A DNA stretch of 64,000 nt from Saxidomus purpurata (GCA_022818135.1 JAFMSR010000013.1:30238081-30302080); one strand, 5' to 3'. Counted from the first letter of the stretch, positions 47,498-58,952 are shown. Notes: generated by a model from the letters alone, not told the origin. Made by a program: numbers and translations.

Positions 47498-47857
47498 GTA
47501 CTTTTTTAAAACTTCTTGTACAAACATCTTCATGAAACTTAAAAATATTATCTTATAATGGCTGCAGTATTATGTCCTAGATGTGTTTGGTCAGCTGGTA
47601 AATTAAAAGGCTACATCTTGAATTTGAATATTACACTACGAAATAGTAGTATGCTTTTGGGGAGGTCACATATTACAAACTTGTACTTATAGATCAATTT
47701 TATTTAAAACATAGATGTTCTGTTTAACAATTAAAATTGATATTTGTTATATTATAACTGACAAATTTAGTTAAGGTTATTAAAGGGACAATCTTTACAT
47801 AAATTTTACCAAAATCGGTGGACAAAGTACATTTAAACTCTTTTCTTAAAATTCCAG

Positions 47858-48048
47858 GATCAGCTGTATGGGTATTTTAAGTACAGTGAAGATTTTACTA
47901 AAGCAAGCAAACTTCTGTTCTGTAAGCTATATACGGCAGAAGAATATAGAGGCAGAAGCCCAACTGGCAATCGGGCCAACAAAACATGCCAGCTAGGCCT
48001 GCTCTGGAGGATCAGAGAAAACTCAAGGTCATCCATGGTTCGTATCCA
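47858..48048 (+). CDS. BEN-like gene, exon g (possible second BEN domain)
   Basis: The acceptor is TTCTTAAAATTCCAG. Phase 0 translation gives DQLYGYFKYSEDFTKASKLL, then FCKLYTAEEYRGRSPTGNRA and NKTCQLGLLWRIRENSRSSM. The order 'KLL--LYT-EE---RS-TG', 'L-LLW-IRE' resembles the first two-thirds of a BEN domain. Two donors are possible: ATG|GTTCGT (48037) leads straight to a stop in the next exon, while CA|GTTGTT (48048) keeps an open frame into exon h. The second is preferred on that ground only. Confidence 0.5.
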
Positions 48049-48436
48049 GTTGTTGCATTGAATTTAATATGCATTTATGAAACAATTTAACATTGTGTAT
48101 AGATATTTGAGCAGCGTTTTTGCTGCTCCTTTAGCAATTGAAGACAATAGGATTTATTTTAACAAACTGTAAATGAAGCAAATGAAACCGGAATAAAAGT
48201 ATTTCGAATTAAGTCGTGGTCAGTCGTGGTCAAAGTAAAAATTGTCCAAATTCATAAAAATGTGAACATTTAGATGTAGGTGTTGACACTGTGTTAGCAA
48301 ATAAATCATCAACTTCTAAAAGTTACTTTTGCTCTTCATCTCTTGTAGATCATGCTTTTATTGATTTCAGTACGTGTTTTATTTCAATAGCAATGAATTA
48401 AATTTGTTTCATGTAATTTTAAAACAATCTTTTCAG

Positions 48437-48497
48437 AGCTGATCCAGAGAAGATGGCCATACATCAGACCATCAGTGGTCAATGTGAAGCTAAGTGA
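48437..48497 (+). CDS. BEN-like gene, exon h (terminal)
   Basis: The acceptor is ACAATCTTTTCAG. Joined to CA from exon g it reads Q-ADPEKMAIHQTISGQCEAK and stops at TGA 48495-48497. The segment would complete the last helix of the possible second BEN domain. Confidence 0.45.
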
Positions 48498-48689
48498 GCT
48501 GTTGAAGCCATCAAGAAATTAATTTTTGTTTTATTTTTTCAAATTAATTATATCATATTTAAGATTAAATCTGATCACTGTTCAAGAACTACTTATTTTT
48601 TATATTTCATCTGAGGCTGACCTTTGTAGAGAAACAGTAAATTCCAACCATGATATGCATGGAGATTCATAGATGAGAGGCCATCTTTT

Positions 48690-49090
48690 CAAGTGTCCAA
48701 GGTATATTCCTAGGTTGTCCGAGGTCTTGTCCGAGGTTTTTTTGGGGGGACAATTTCAAGGAAAATACCTTGGACTTCCAAGTGAATCAGTTTACCAATA
48801 TTCCAAGGTGTCCAAGCTTTCCTACGACGTCCAATGAAATAACCTTGGTCCCAATACTCCCAGATTTCCAAGGTTTCCAAGATATTGTACTAAATGTCAA
48901 AGGATAAATTACTATGAAGTTTCCAAGTACATGTCTGAGCATTTTCCTTTGAATATGTCCCTGCCTTTGTTTTGATTTTTTATTAGATTTAAGAATACCT
49001 CGGAAAAGGACATAACCAATACTCCAAGGTTTTTTCCATGAACAATTACATTATTTTTCCTGGGAAACCTAGGAAATTGTACAGCCGGGT
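48690..49090. repeat. CCAAGG-rich foldback-like repeat
   Basis: Many CCAAGGT/ACCTTGG words occur in both orientations, with CCTAGGTTGTCC near 48710 and GGAAACCTAGGAAATTG near 49063 as candidate mirrored edges. It is organised like the CATGG elements but built on a different core word. Confidence 0.5.
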
Positions 49091-49259
49091 AGTGAACAGA
49101 ATGTTTTGTATTTTATCATTTCAGATCACACAGTCTGTGTAACAGCAGAAACATTGGCTCACACAATGCACAACAGAAAGCACTGAGCAAGAGTAAGGCT
49201 GGCATGTTAAATAACTGTTAAACAGCTTAAACAATTTAAAACTTGAAGAGTTTTTTTCC

Positions 49260-51300
49260 TACATTTATTTTTAGTAACAGTGACCTTGACCTTGACCCTA
49301 GTGGCCTTGACGCCCAATTTTCTTTGCTACAATTTAAAAACTACCAAAAAAATCTATTTTAAGGAACAGTGACCTTGACTCTAGGACCCCAAAAATTTTA
49401 TTTTCGCTTAAAACAATCCAAAAATAACAAGAGCTGTCACATGACAGCACGCTCGACTATTCGAAAGCTTGTTGGTAAAATGGGGTTTTTGTCTAAGAAC
49501 AGGAGTATTGTGTAATTGTCTATAAGAATTAAGGTCAAAGATATGAAACTTGTTCAAAGACCTTTGTAAATGTACATTGCATTCAAGGCCTTACTCTGGA
49601 TTCTGCAAGCCAACTGGAGGGAGGATGGAGGGGGGGGATAATTTCAAAGAAATACATGACCTTGTATATTTGATCATGAATAATTTTGTAACTTTTCAAA
49701 ATTGATATGTATAGAATTAAAAAAGCATGACCGCTTCATGCTGCATAATTATTCTATGACATTTCAAAAGAAAGCCATTTTGAGTATTTCCATTTTAGTC
49801 TGGAAAAACTGTGACAAAATTCTAAGTTAAAAAGGGCATAAATATGTCAAAAATCAAAAACATTGGTGAAGATGTTGACAGTAAATACGTTCGATAGTAT
49901 TCTATCTTTAACAAAACATTCAAAATTAAAAAGGGACACAAATCTATCAAAAATCAAAACAGAGTTATGGGGATTGTTTCCTCAGGTGTAGATGTTGATG
50001 GTAAACATATATTTTGAGTTTCAAGTCAATACCTTATATAGTATTCAAGATATTTGAATTTATAAAAAAAAAAATACCAAAACTTCTAAGTTAAAAAGGG
50101 GCATAAATCTGTCAAAAATCAAAACAGAGTTATGGGAATTGTTTCCTCAGGTGTATATGTTGATGGTAGACACATACTTTGAGTTTCAAGTCAATACCTT
50201 TGATAGTATTCAAGATATTTGAATTTAAAAAAAAACTTTAACCAAAAATTCTAAGTTAAAAAGGGGCATCAATCTGTCAAAAATCAAAACAGAGTTATGG
50301 GGATTGTTTCCTCAGGTGTAGATGTTGATGGTAGACACATACTTTGAGTTTCAAGTCAATACCTTTGATAGTATTCAAGATATTTGAATTTATAAAAGAC
50401 TTTAACCAAAATTTCTAAGTTAAAAAGGGGCATAAATCTGTCAAAAATCAAAACAGAGTTATGGGAATTGTTTCCTCAGGTGAAGATGTTGATGGTAGAC
50501 ACATACTTTGAGTTTCAAGTCAATACCTTTGATAGTATTCAAGATATTTGAATTTATAAAAAACTTTAACCAAAATTTCTAAGTTAAAAAGGGGCATAAA
50601 TCTGTCAAAAATCAAAACAGAGTTATGGGGATTGTTTCCTCAGGTGAAGATGTTGATGGTAAACATATAGTTTGAGTTTCAAGTCAATACCTTTGATAGT
50701 ATTCAAGATATTTGACTTTATGAAAAACTTTAACCAACGCAGACGCCGACGCTGGGGCGAGTGCAATAGTCTCCTTATTCTTCGAATAGTCGAGCTAAAA
50801 ATGAATAAAATTATATTTTAGTATCACTGAACTTGACCTTATCCCTAGTGACCTTGACCCCTGCCCCCCGCCCCCCTCCCTGCTTTTTTTGGCTAAAAAC
50901 AATTTAAAAACTCTATTTTTAGTAACAGTGACCTTGACCATGACACTAGTGACCAAAAGCTTCTACTCCAAGCAAGCTACCAACACACCAGGTTTCATTA
51001 TGATTGGTCACTCCTAACTTGAGTTGTCGAACAGAAACCATTTTTCTATTTTTAACAGTGCCCTTGACTTTGACCCTAGTGTCTCTAAATGCAATCCACA
51101 GCTTCCTCTCTACACAAGCTACCAACACACCGAGTTTCATTGCAATTAGTCACTCTTTACTGGAGTTATTGAGTGGAAACCATTTTTCTATTTTTAGTTA
51201 CAGTGCCCTTGACCTTCATCCTAGTGACCATAAATTCAATCCCAAGCTGAGTCTCCAAACAAGCTACCTACACACCAAATTTCATTGTAATTGGTCACTC
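49260..51300 (+). mobile_element. Family G (TGACCTTGA) element split by another element
   Basis: The left piece (49265-49425) and right piece (50802-51300) carry the same GTAACAGTGACCTTGACC units and AAAACAATC-AAAA spacers as 35400-36268. Later units contain CAAGCTACC-ACACACCA and TTTCATTG-AATTGGTCACT, shared with 35980-36180. The intervening 49426-50801 is an insertion. Confidence 0.7.
49426..50801 (+). mobile_element. Family H satellite-cored element with GCTCGACTATTCGAA ends
   Basis: It opens AACAAGAGCTGTCACATGAC and GCTCGACTATTCGAA (49451-49465) and closes TTCGAATAGTCGAGC (50781-50795) plus TAAAAA. About four and a half ~164-bp units carry GTTAAAAAGGGGCATAAATC, AAAACAGAGTTATGGG and GATAGTATTCAAGATATTTG. 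A short GACGCCGACGC stretch precedes the end in place of a GGAC run. Confidence 0.8.
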
Positions 51301-51641
51301 CTGTAATGGTCACTTTCACCGGTCAGACATATTTCGTGGTAAAATAATGCTATACTGGAAACTGTTAGAGCTACAGTTAAATAATTTGTTTTGCATCAGA
51401 TGTTCTCCTGGGACTTTAAGGCAGTAACAATATCAAAATCGCTTACATTACATACATTCAAGTTTCTTTTACGAAAGAAAAGACTATCAACAGACTTCTA
51501 GTATACAACATTATGAGAGATACAACAACTGAAAGTTATTTTTTCAAATAATGTTTGATGTACATTGTACATATAAATCATGTTAGTACAGCTTTTTCAA
51601 GACAAGTGACTAATTATGCATTTTTATAAGAAAAACTTGAT
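51301..51641. other. Upstream region of the protease-transposase element
   Basis: AT-rich with a GGTCACTTTCACCGGTCAGA phrase near 51308. Presumably holds the left end of the element, but no inverted terminal repeat was recognised. Confidence 0.35.
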
Positions 51642-52682
51642 ATGAAATATGTATTGATAAAACACAGGATGTTGTCAGTAAAAGCCTCTTGGAACCAGTG
51701 CCACCAAAAGTTTTACGGGATGTGCAGACAATGTGTGGCTAACAGCTATGCTGCTATGAGGAAGTCAGTGGATAAACCCATTCAATCATGGCAAACTGAT
51801 GATTTGGATGATATTTTGAATATAAGAGACAAAATGTACCTTGACTTGGTCATACATGGTAAAAAAGAACCATATCTTTTGATTTCTGAGCTTCCAGAAG
51901 TATATACAAATTTCAACCTAGAAATAACAAAAATTCACAGTGGAGACATCCGTTTAGTGTCAGCTAACTTTCCTTTCATTACATTGCCAGAAGCATTAAA
52001 AAGCATTGAGACTTTTGCCTTTTTTACTGTCAAGTGTTATACAGTAGCCATAATTTACTGTCACAATTTGTATTATGTCTTTGACCCACATTCAAGGAAT
52101 GATCAAGGACTGCCTGTTGCAGATGGTAGTGCAGTACTCACTTGCCACAGAAACAATGAGTTATTAGATTTTGTCAAACTGCTGTCTTTTAGTTTATGCT
52201 CAGCATCAGATGACAGTCCTTTTGAATTGACTCATGTTAAAATATCATCTGTTGATGACCAAATTATGTCTGACACATGTAGCACATCAGGTATGGAGTT
52301 TTCTGGATTTTTTGATATCAGTGACTCCATATATGATCAGGTCTGTTACAAATTGGAGAATGTTATCAGGTATAATTGTCATGATGACAATTTTGTTGAC
52401 GAAGCTGATTCAAATGTAGCTTCTGATGCTGAAAATCAGTCGAACATTTCCTATGTCTCAGGTTCAACAGATGATGATGTACCATTAGCTATGCTATCAC
52501 AGTATTATAAGAATTTACAGTCTGTATCCGATTCTGATTCAGGAAACATGACTGATTTGGACAGTTCTGGCAGTGAATATGAACTTACTCAATATGAAAA
52601 AACTAAAATGCAACAGTCAGAATTGTCTGAATCTGAATCAGATACAGACTTAAAAATGAATAAAAAGAGAAAAAAAAAGTAA
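51642..52682 (+). pseudogene. Cysteine-protease-like domain ORF of a DNA transposon
   Basis: 346 codons are open. Residues 26-36 (GMCRQCVANSY) fit a nucleophile motif with Cys31. Residues 76-85 contain PYLLISELPE, and residues 145-153 (YVFDPHSRN) fit an Asp/His motif (His150), followed by GLPVADGSAVL. This Cys...DxHSRN...GTAVL layout is what I associate with OTU/C76-like protease domains carried by animal transposons. The tail from about 250 is Asp/Ser-rich with several SDSDS runs and ends in KKRKKK. In the A-run just before the stop, a one-base shift opens the next frame directly into the Gly-Ser-Gln repeat, so the stop is probably secondary. The true N-terminus may lie upstream. Confidence 0.6.
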
Positions 52683-52725
52683 ACTACAGGTAAAACAAAA
52701 GCAGTCTGGGAGTCTTGGGGATAGA

Positions 52726-53340
52726 GTGAATGAGAAAGGTTGTGTACCTGTTAGTCAGGGAAATAAAGAGAGTGGGAAAGGTTGGGCACAAGGTAGTCAG
52801 GGAACTAGAGAGAGTGGGATAGATGGGGCAGGTGGTAGTTGGGGAGATATAGAGAACAGGGTAGGTGGTAGTCAGAGAGACAGAAAGAGTGGGATAGGTG
52901 GGGCAGGTGGTAGTCAGAGAGAGGGAAAGAGTGGGATAGGTGAGGCAGGTGGTAGTTGGGGAGATAGGGAGAACGGGGCAGGTGGTAGTCAGAGAGACGG
53001 AAAGAGTGGGATAGGTGGGGCAGGTGGTAGTCAGAGAGAGGGAAAGAGTGGGATAGGTGAGGCAGGTGGTAGTCAGAGAGATGGAGAGAGTGGGATAGGT
53101 GGGACAGGTGGTAGTCAGAGAGAGGGAAAGAGTGGGATAGGTGAGGCAGGTGGTAGTCAGAGAGATGGAGAGAGTGGGATAGGTGGGGCAGGTGGTAGTC
53201 AGAGAGAGGGAAAGAGTGGGATAGGTGGGGCAGGTGGTAGTCAGAGAGATGGAGAGAGTGGGACAGGTGGTAGTCAGGGAGATAAAGAGAGTGGGATAGG
53301 TCAGGCAAGTGGTAGTCAGGGAGATAGCGGAGTGGGATAG
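52726..53340 (+). repeat. Coding-frame minisatellite, 42-bp unit (GGSQREGKSGIGEA)
   Basis: The unit GGTGGTAGTCAGAGAGA... is 42 bp (14 codons) and recurs about 12-14 times with variants (GGSQRDGESGIGGA, GGSWGDIENRV). The plus frame is open for 204 codons; the minus strand is also open (a by-product). It sits in frame, apart from single-base breaks on each side, between the protease-like and transposase-like parts, so it was probably a flexible linker. Confidence 0.85.
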
Positions 53341-53351
53341 GAGGGAAAGGT

Positions 53352-54957
53352 TGAAGTCAGGGAGAGACAGGGAGTGTGGGTAGAAACTTTGAAGATCAAA
53401 CAGATGATATCTACAGAAGAAGGAAAAGAAAGAGAAATACTGAAAAATGGGGCAGAAATATTAGAAAAAGATTGAAAAATTCAGGTAAAAAGTTTTTTAA
53501 CCAGAATGGAAAAGCTATCCCTGAAAGAGTTGTAAAAGCTGGCTGTGGCCAGAAGTGTAGATTTAAATGCCATCAGCACTTCAGTTTAGAAGAAAGAGAA
53601 AATATTTTCCATAAATTCTGGGGCTTACGAAATATTCAACAGCAGAGGCAGTTTCTTTACAAGCATTCCTCTCCCAAGCCCAAAGCCACCAAAAACCTAA
53701 ATAGGGAGTCAAGTAGAAACATTTCATGTGTTTGGTCTTTGCCCCATTCAGTTGGTTCTGAAATCAGAGTTTGCAAAACATTCTTTCTTGCAACCATTAA
53801 TGTATCTGCCCAAATGGTGCGGACTGCGATCAAAAAGTCTACTGTTTTCCCTGGTGTTTGTGAACCAGATCATAGAGGTAAACATTCAAACAGGCCAAGC
53901 AGAACAAAAGAAACTGAAAAAGATTTTATAATACCACAAATAAATTCATATCCAAGAGTGGAGTCACATTATTGTAGAAGAGACACTAAAAAAGAATATC
54001 TAGAGCAAGATCTGAACTTAACAGAAATTTATAGACACCACAAACAAAAATGCAATGAAGAGCAGAAGCAACCTGTGTCTCAAGGGGTTTATCGTTCAAT
54101 TTTTGGTAACAATTTCAATATAGGCTTCATGAAACCCCTGAAAGATCAATGTGACCTGTGTGTAAGGTTCAGGAATGCTTCTGATATTAAAAGGTCAAGT
54201 TTTCAGATGGAATTCAACCAGCACATCAAAATAAAGAGGCTGCACGTGCCCAGAAAAATCATGATAAAGCAAAGTCTGAATCTGGTACAGATGATAGGCT
54301 CCTGGTTGCTTGTTTCGATCTTGAAAAGGTATTGATAACACCAAAAGGTAAGGCCTCGTCTATGTACTATATAACCTTGGTACATCAAATGCAAACTGTT
54401 ATCTTTGGAATGAAAGTATAGCAAGTAGAGGAGCATGTGAAATCGCCAGCTGTGTCTATGATTTTTTTAAATAAGAAGTCAAGGGAAACAAAAATTCATA
54501 TTCTTTTCAGATAACTGCAGTGCTCAAAATAAAAATAAACATTACATTACAATGTTGTGGTATGCACTGAAAACACTAAAATAACAGTCAGTTAAGCACA
54601 AGTACCTACAGAAGGGACACACCCAGTCTGAAAATGATTCAGTGCATGCAGCTATCGAGACTCCTAGTGAGGTGAGTAACCCAATTTATACAACCCCTCA
54701 GTGGGCAACAGCAATAATTATTAGAGGTGCTCGAAAGTCAAAAAAAGCCTATGAAGTTAAGGAGATGGACTGCTCAGACTTTTTCAATTTTAAAAAAGTT
54801 GTTTCTGTGCTGAAAAATTTTGACCTGGATACTGATAGGCAAAAGGTAAGTTGGCTAAACATTTCGACATTCTCTATAAATATTGAGAATCCGAATATCG
54901 TTTGCTTCAAGTATGACTATGATGAACCAGTCCATTACCTCAATCTTGTACAGAATT
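53352..54957 (+). pseudogene. DDE-type transposase, degenerate
   Basis: The frame reads SVGRNFEDQTDDIYRRRKRK, then EKWGRNIRKRLKNSGKKFFN, GCGQKCRFKCHQHFS, VCKTFFLATINVS, PDHRGKHSNRPS, PRVESHYCRRDTKKEYLEQD, FNIGFMKPLKDQCDLCVRF. After a shift near 54285 it continues CFDLEKVLITPKG, YNLGTSNANCYLWNE, SRGACEIASC, a stop, SDNCSAQNKN, then GHTQSENDSVHAAIE and a C-terminal stretch ending at 54957. FDL, SDNC and the E of GHTQSENDSVHAAIE are candidate DDE residues. I recognise this as a transposase family common in insects and molluscs but cannot name the superfamily with certainty (Sola-like is possible). Several frame breaks: inactive. Confidence 0.65.
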
Positions 54958-54959
54958 AA

Positions 54960-56935
54960 GGTACGTAGAAGCACAGAAATACCTAATCCTTTAAGTATAA
55001 TCACTGCAACAGTTGTTTGAACATAGACCACACATTACCAGTGACAAATACAAGGATCTCATACGGCTATGTCAGGATGGTATTATTCCTTCAGTACACC
55101 ATCAGTTCTTTTTTGAGCTGCCACATGACACTGAATGATCTCCAAGAGAAAAATATGTTCCCAAGTAGAGGAATTTAAAAGTGTATTTGATATCTGTAAG
55201 CTATGTCAGCTTCTGATTCAAAACAGTTACTGCCCTAGGTTGTTGCATTATAATTATAGATTCACTTTTTGAAAGCCTAAGACCTTTAAGCTTCTGCAAG
55301 ATATTTAAAGTGCATTTTTGAAATGTGCAGTAACTGGCTATAGCCCCTTTTGACATGTCTGGAAAACAGAATTAACATTTTTTTTCAGATTTACAAAGAC
55401 TGTGTGTATACATTTGCATCTTTTAATCTACTTTTTGTTTGTATCAGAGTGTGAATCATCAAGTGATAAATAAAAAATTATATGTGTTTGTGTAATAGGC
55501 ACAAAATGCTAAAATTTTCAGAATATTTTTTTTAAAACATTCTTTTGATTGGTGATATGCTGGTTAATGTATTGGGGATTTGTCTTTCAGCGTAATTCTT
55601 AATGAAGCACCCAGGTTCATAACCTTTGTGACTTGGTCATAAGGCACCATAATTATTTTCATATGAATATATTATACAACTCTAACACATTTTACTAAAA
55701 TACTGAAGCGTGGCCATCAGATACTGTTGTGAATAATTTTGAGCAAGCTTGGTACAAGCAAACTAAGTTGTGCATACATGTTAAGCCATTTTCAAAACTT
55801 TTACTACCGTATAAGTATGATTTTCGCACTTTAAACAAATGATTTGGTATAATCTTTCGTTTATGTTTTTCAGTACTGACCTATGATAAAATGGATCAGT
55901 CTGCACCCTGAAATTGATGAAATCATCAGCTTATATTGTATTTCACAGATTTATCTCCATGTGCTCTTCCTTCAGTCTTTCTGATATGTAGAGATCACCT
56001 TACTACATGGTCCTTGTCCAAGTAACATTTATCCTAAGCATGATATTATATCAAACTCAAATCAATAAAATTTATCATGACAATTTATATAGTTTGAAGA
56101 GAATCTTATTTTTCTCTTGAAAAATTTGTATATAACATCAAAATTTTGTATTACAATTTGTTATTAGTTCCACTATACTGATCTTTGTTGTGGCTGTTTG
56201 AAAACAAGTTTTACCAATTCACATAAAAAAAAATTGGCTTTAGCCTGTAAGATTAAGTCAAGTTATGTATAAATTATAACTTGACTAAAATATGCTGGGG
56301 TTATTTTCAACTGCTTAACCATAGTTCAATATTTTCATTCATCTAGTACGAAATCAAAGCTAATGTAACAAGTAATGCTATATCCTATAATTATGTAGTG
56401 TTAGAATGATATTTATAGCAACTTTATGTATACTCATTATAATATATAGAGAACATTAAATATATTTTGTTGATGCTTCTATTTGATTATTAGCTTATCT
56501 CATGTGCAAAGTCTCCCCTTCCAGTTTACAGATTCTACAGTTGTTACAAAAAGATTTTCATTTTGGTGAACAAAGCAATCAAGTCTACTTAAACAAATGT
56601 TAAATTTTAAACTAGCAACTTTCAAATGAACTAGTGAAAAGTTGTAAATTTCAAGGAGAGGCTTTTCTTGATGAGTTTTTATATGGCATATGAATCAAAA
56701 GAAACATGAACACCATAATTTATTAAGATTGCCAAATCTGTTATACATATTAAATATAATAGTATACCTTTTTACTGTACATTGTTATCACTAAAAGTCA
56801 TTTTTATCTATTACAGTGTTATAACCATTAAATTTTGTTATTACCATTAAATAATGTTCAAATTATGCAGTGTCTTCTTATTTAATTCCCCATGTATGAA
56901 AGTCCAAATAAAGTGTGCAGCTAAACCAGTATTTC
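54960..56935. other. AT-rich, no gene recognised
   Basis: Long AT-rich stretch between the protease-transposase element and the DIRS element. It probably contains the right end of the former near 55000-55500, not located. Confidence 0.4.
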
Positions 56936-57003
56936 ATCTCCTGCATAACTCCTTAATGGGCCCCACAGAGAGATGACGCAGCTTCCGCAGCCGAACAAAC
57001 CAG
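56936..57003 (+). repeat. DIRS left inverted terminal repeat
   Basis: ATCTCCTGCATAACTCCTTA... ends with CAGCTTCCGCAGCCGAACAA. The second part is the reverse complement of 62701-62727 in the right terminal repeat. The first part is the reverse complement of 62471-62506, the first half of the internal complementary region. Confidence 0.75.
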
Positions 57004-57089
57004 AACGAGGCTTATCAGCACCTTGGACAAACGCTTTTCAGGAATTCTAATTAAATATCCACTTAATCCTCCTTTCTGCATTCATAATG

Positions 57090-57918
57090 GTAAGATATTT
57101 TCTTTCAACATAAATATTTTATTTTGCAGCTCTTTATTGCATGGTTTTGACACTTTTATAGTGTTTGAAAGTGTAATTAAGACAAAGTATCCGGTCACTA
57201 TAATTCCTAGAAGTATTTAGAACCACGTGTACGCCATTTTGGCACTGTATAAATAATAGCCTGAATGGCACTTATGGATGAATTCCGATGCACAAACGAT
57301 CTTGTATCGTAGTGCAAAATTGATCACGCCGCCTGAATGGCTAAAAAATCGTGATCCATGGGTTGAATACCCAATAAAGGTATTGCTTGAATCAATGTTG
57401 TAAACAGTGATTTCACAACAGAATCAGCCAAGTTAAGGCTAAGCCCTTTTTGCAATTGTGAGTTTGTAAAACGGAAAATGAATGTATTTGCCTTGCCCGA
57501 CTCAAGCTAAAAATTTTGGAAGAATGAAAAAGAATGTTAGTTGCATTTCGTCACGAAATTATTGTTTCGGACGCATACATACATGTGTATAATTTAGCGG
57601 ACCATTTCTTCTTTGTTTACAAACATAATCAAATGATTGGGGATTACATATAGTATATCACGGCGCTCTTTCTGTGTTATACTTATGCGCGTAGGGGCCG
57701 CACTGATTTTCAATAGACTGCTGTATGCATATGCGATGTATACTCCGGTCAAGGTTATTTACAAATCGGCGTTAAAATCCGTGCTTGATTTGGGCTAACA
57801 AGTGATGTAAGACCCATAGTCCATACACACATGCAAATTTGCAAACAATTTATGAATTTCATAAAATAAAATGCGTGAATCGCACTTTTAAAACGCAATC
57901 ACCTTATTTTATTTTCAG
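57090..57918 (+). other. Candidate DIRS intron directly after the gag start codon
   Basis: Donor ATG|GTAAGA (ATG at 57087-57089) and acceptor TTATTTTATTTTCAG|GCG bound 829 bp. Splicing places ATG directly against the open gag frame (GCG GAA CAT ACC...), giving MAEHTADSNTKTPPSTSG, with A at -3 and G at +4. Without splicing there is no comparable upstream start. DIRS-like elements with introns have been reported in animals. Confidence 0.6.
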
Positions 57919-58456
57919 GCGGAACATACCGCTGATAGTAACACAAAAACCCCTCCGAGTACCTCAGGAATGGACAAAATAGCCTTGAAGGGAGAGTCCA
58001 TTCTCTCCACGTTAGAAAAACGTCTCGAGGAGTTTTCCTCCATCGCAAAAAAAGGTTGGGGACATCGGCAGGAAAGTCGACACCCTATCGGAGGATGTTT
58101 CAAACATAAAAAGGAAAAATGATTCAGCTGACGATGATCAAGACAAGGGAGCAAAACAACCCCGGGTTGAAAATGGAACAATCCCGAGACAGGATGTAAA
58201 CATTTCAGACAATGAAAATTCGGATAGTGATATTGACGAGTTTTTAAGAGGAGAAGACTCAAGTGACGATGAAGAATCTGAGGACATTTTAATGAACTCG
58301 ACAGCTTTTTTGTTATCGAAGAAGAAGTTGGGGAGGACGTAGACAACAAATTAGCTCACATCAGTAACAAAGCGCTGAAAAACAGACCAAATGAGGAAAA
58401 CATGAAAGACTTGAAAAACAAACATAAGCGTCCAAAAAACATTGAGTATCTGCAAA
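57919..58456 (+). pseudogene. DIRS gag, N-terminal part
   Basis: The frame runs from the splice junction through MDKIALKGESILSTLEKRLE, shifts in the A-run at about 58046-58052, continues VGDIGRKVDTLSEDVSNIKR and an acidic DIDEFLRGEDSSDDEESED stretch, shifts again in a T-run near 58306, and continues EEEVGEDVDNKLAHISNKAL to NIEYLQI at the MITE. Coiled-coil start plus acidic middle is usual for DIRS ORF1. No catalytic motif is expected. Confidence 0.6.
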
Positions 58457-58458
58457 TA

Positions 58459-58952
58459 CAGTCAAACTTGTATTAATAGACCGTCCAAGGGAAAGGCCAA
58501 AACCGGTCGCTTAATAAAATGGTCTCTTAATACAAAGTATCACCGGAAACTGCAAACATTATTCATGAATATCGTTGTCACCTGGTAATTTTCCAAAAAC
58601 AGCAAATAAGTTTGAACATGAAAGTACCGAAAGTCGGTAAATACTCGACAATTAACACCTGCGGACATAAGTATGGACGATAATTCTCATGCGATTTGAC
58701 ACCCCCGTGCCTAATTTGGACGTTAAATGCAACATCAAAGCGGTCAGTTTCCATAGAAAGGATCAGTTTGCACATAAATGGTCGCTTAATACGAATAAAA
58801 GACCGATTATGGGTCGATAATTACTGGTCGTGTTAGACATAAGTCGCTTAATGCAATAGCAATACAGTGTAAAAACGCTCGGGAGGATTCAAAAGTGGTC
58901 GCTAAAGACAAAGGTTGCTTAATACACGTGGTCGCATGGGCAAGTTCGACTG
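58459..58952. mobile_element. pogo-like MITE 3 in DIRS gag (TA target)
   Basis: TA at both flanks (58457-58458 and 58953-58954). The left end is CAGTCAAACTTGTATTAATA and the minus-strand right end is CAGTCGAACTTGCCCATGCG; the first 11-12 bases match. The inside has GGTCGCTTAATA phrases in several places. 494 bp, no ORF. Removing it with one TA restores CTG CAA ATA CCC AAA ATA in the gag frame. Confidence 0.75.

Noticed and set aside
49426..50801. CRISPR-like array (regular repeats)
   Set aside because: Units of ~164 bp are contiguous with no unique spacers, in a eukaryotic context.
52805..53308. Minus-strand frame of 167 codons (HLSDYHLPHLSHS repeats)
   Set aside because: Mirror of the 42-bp minisatellite; the plus frame is the one continuous with flanking coding sequence.
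57915..58349. Minus-strand frame of 144 codons opposite gag
   Set aside because: Lies antisense to recognisable DIRS gag and has no motif of its own.
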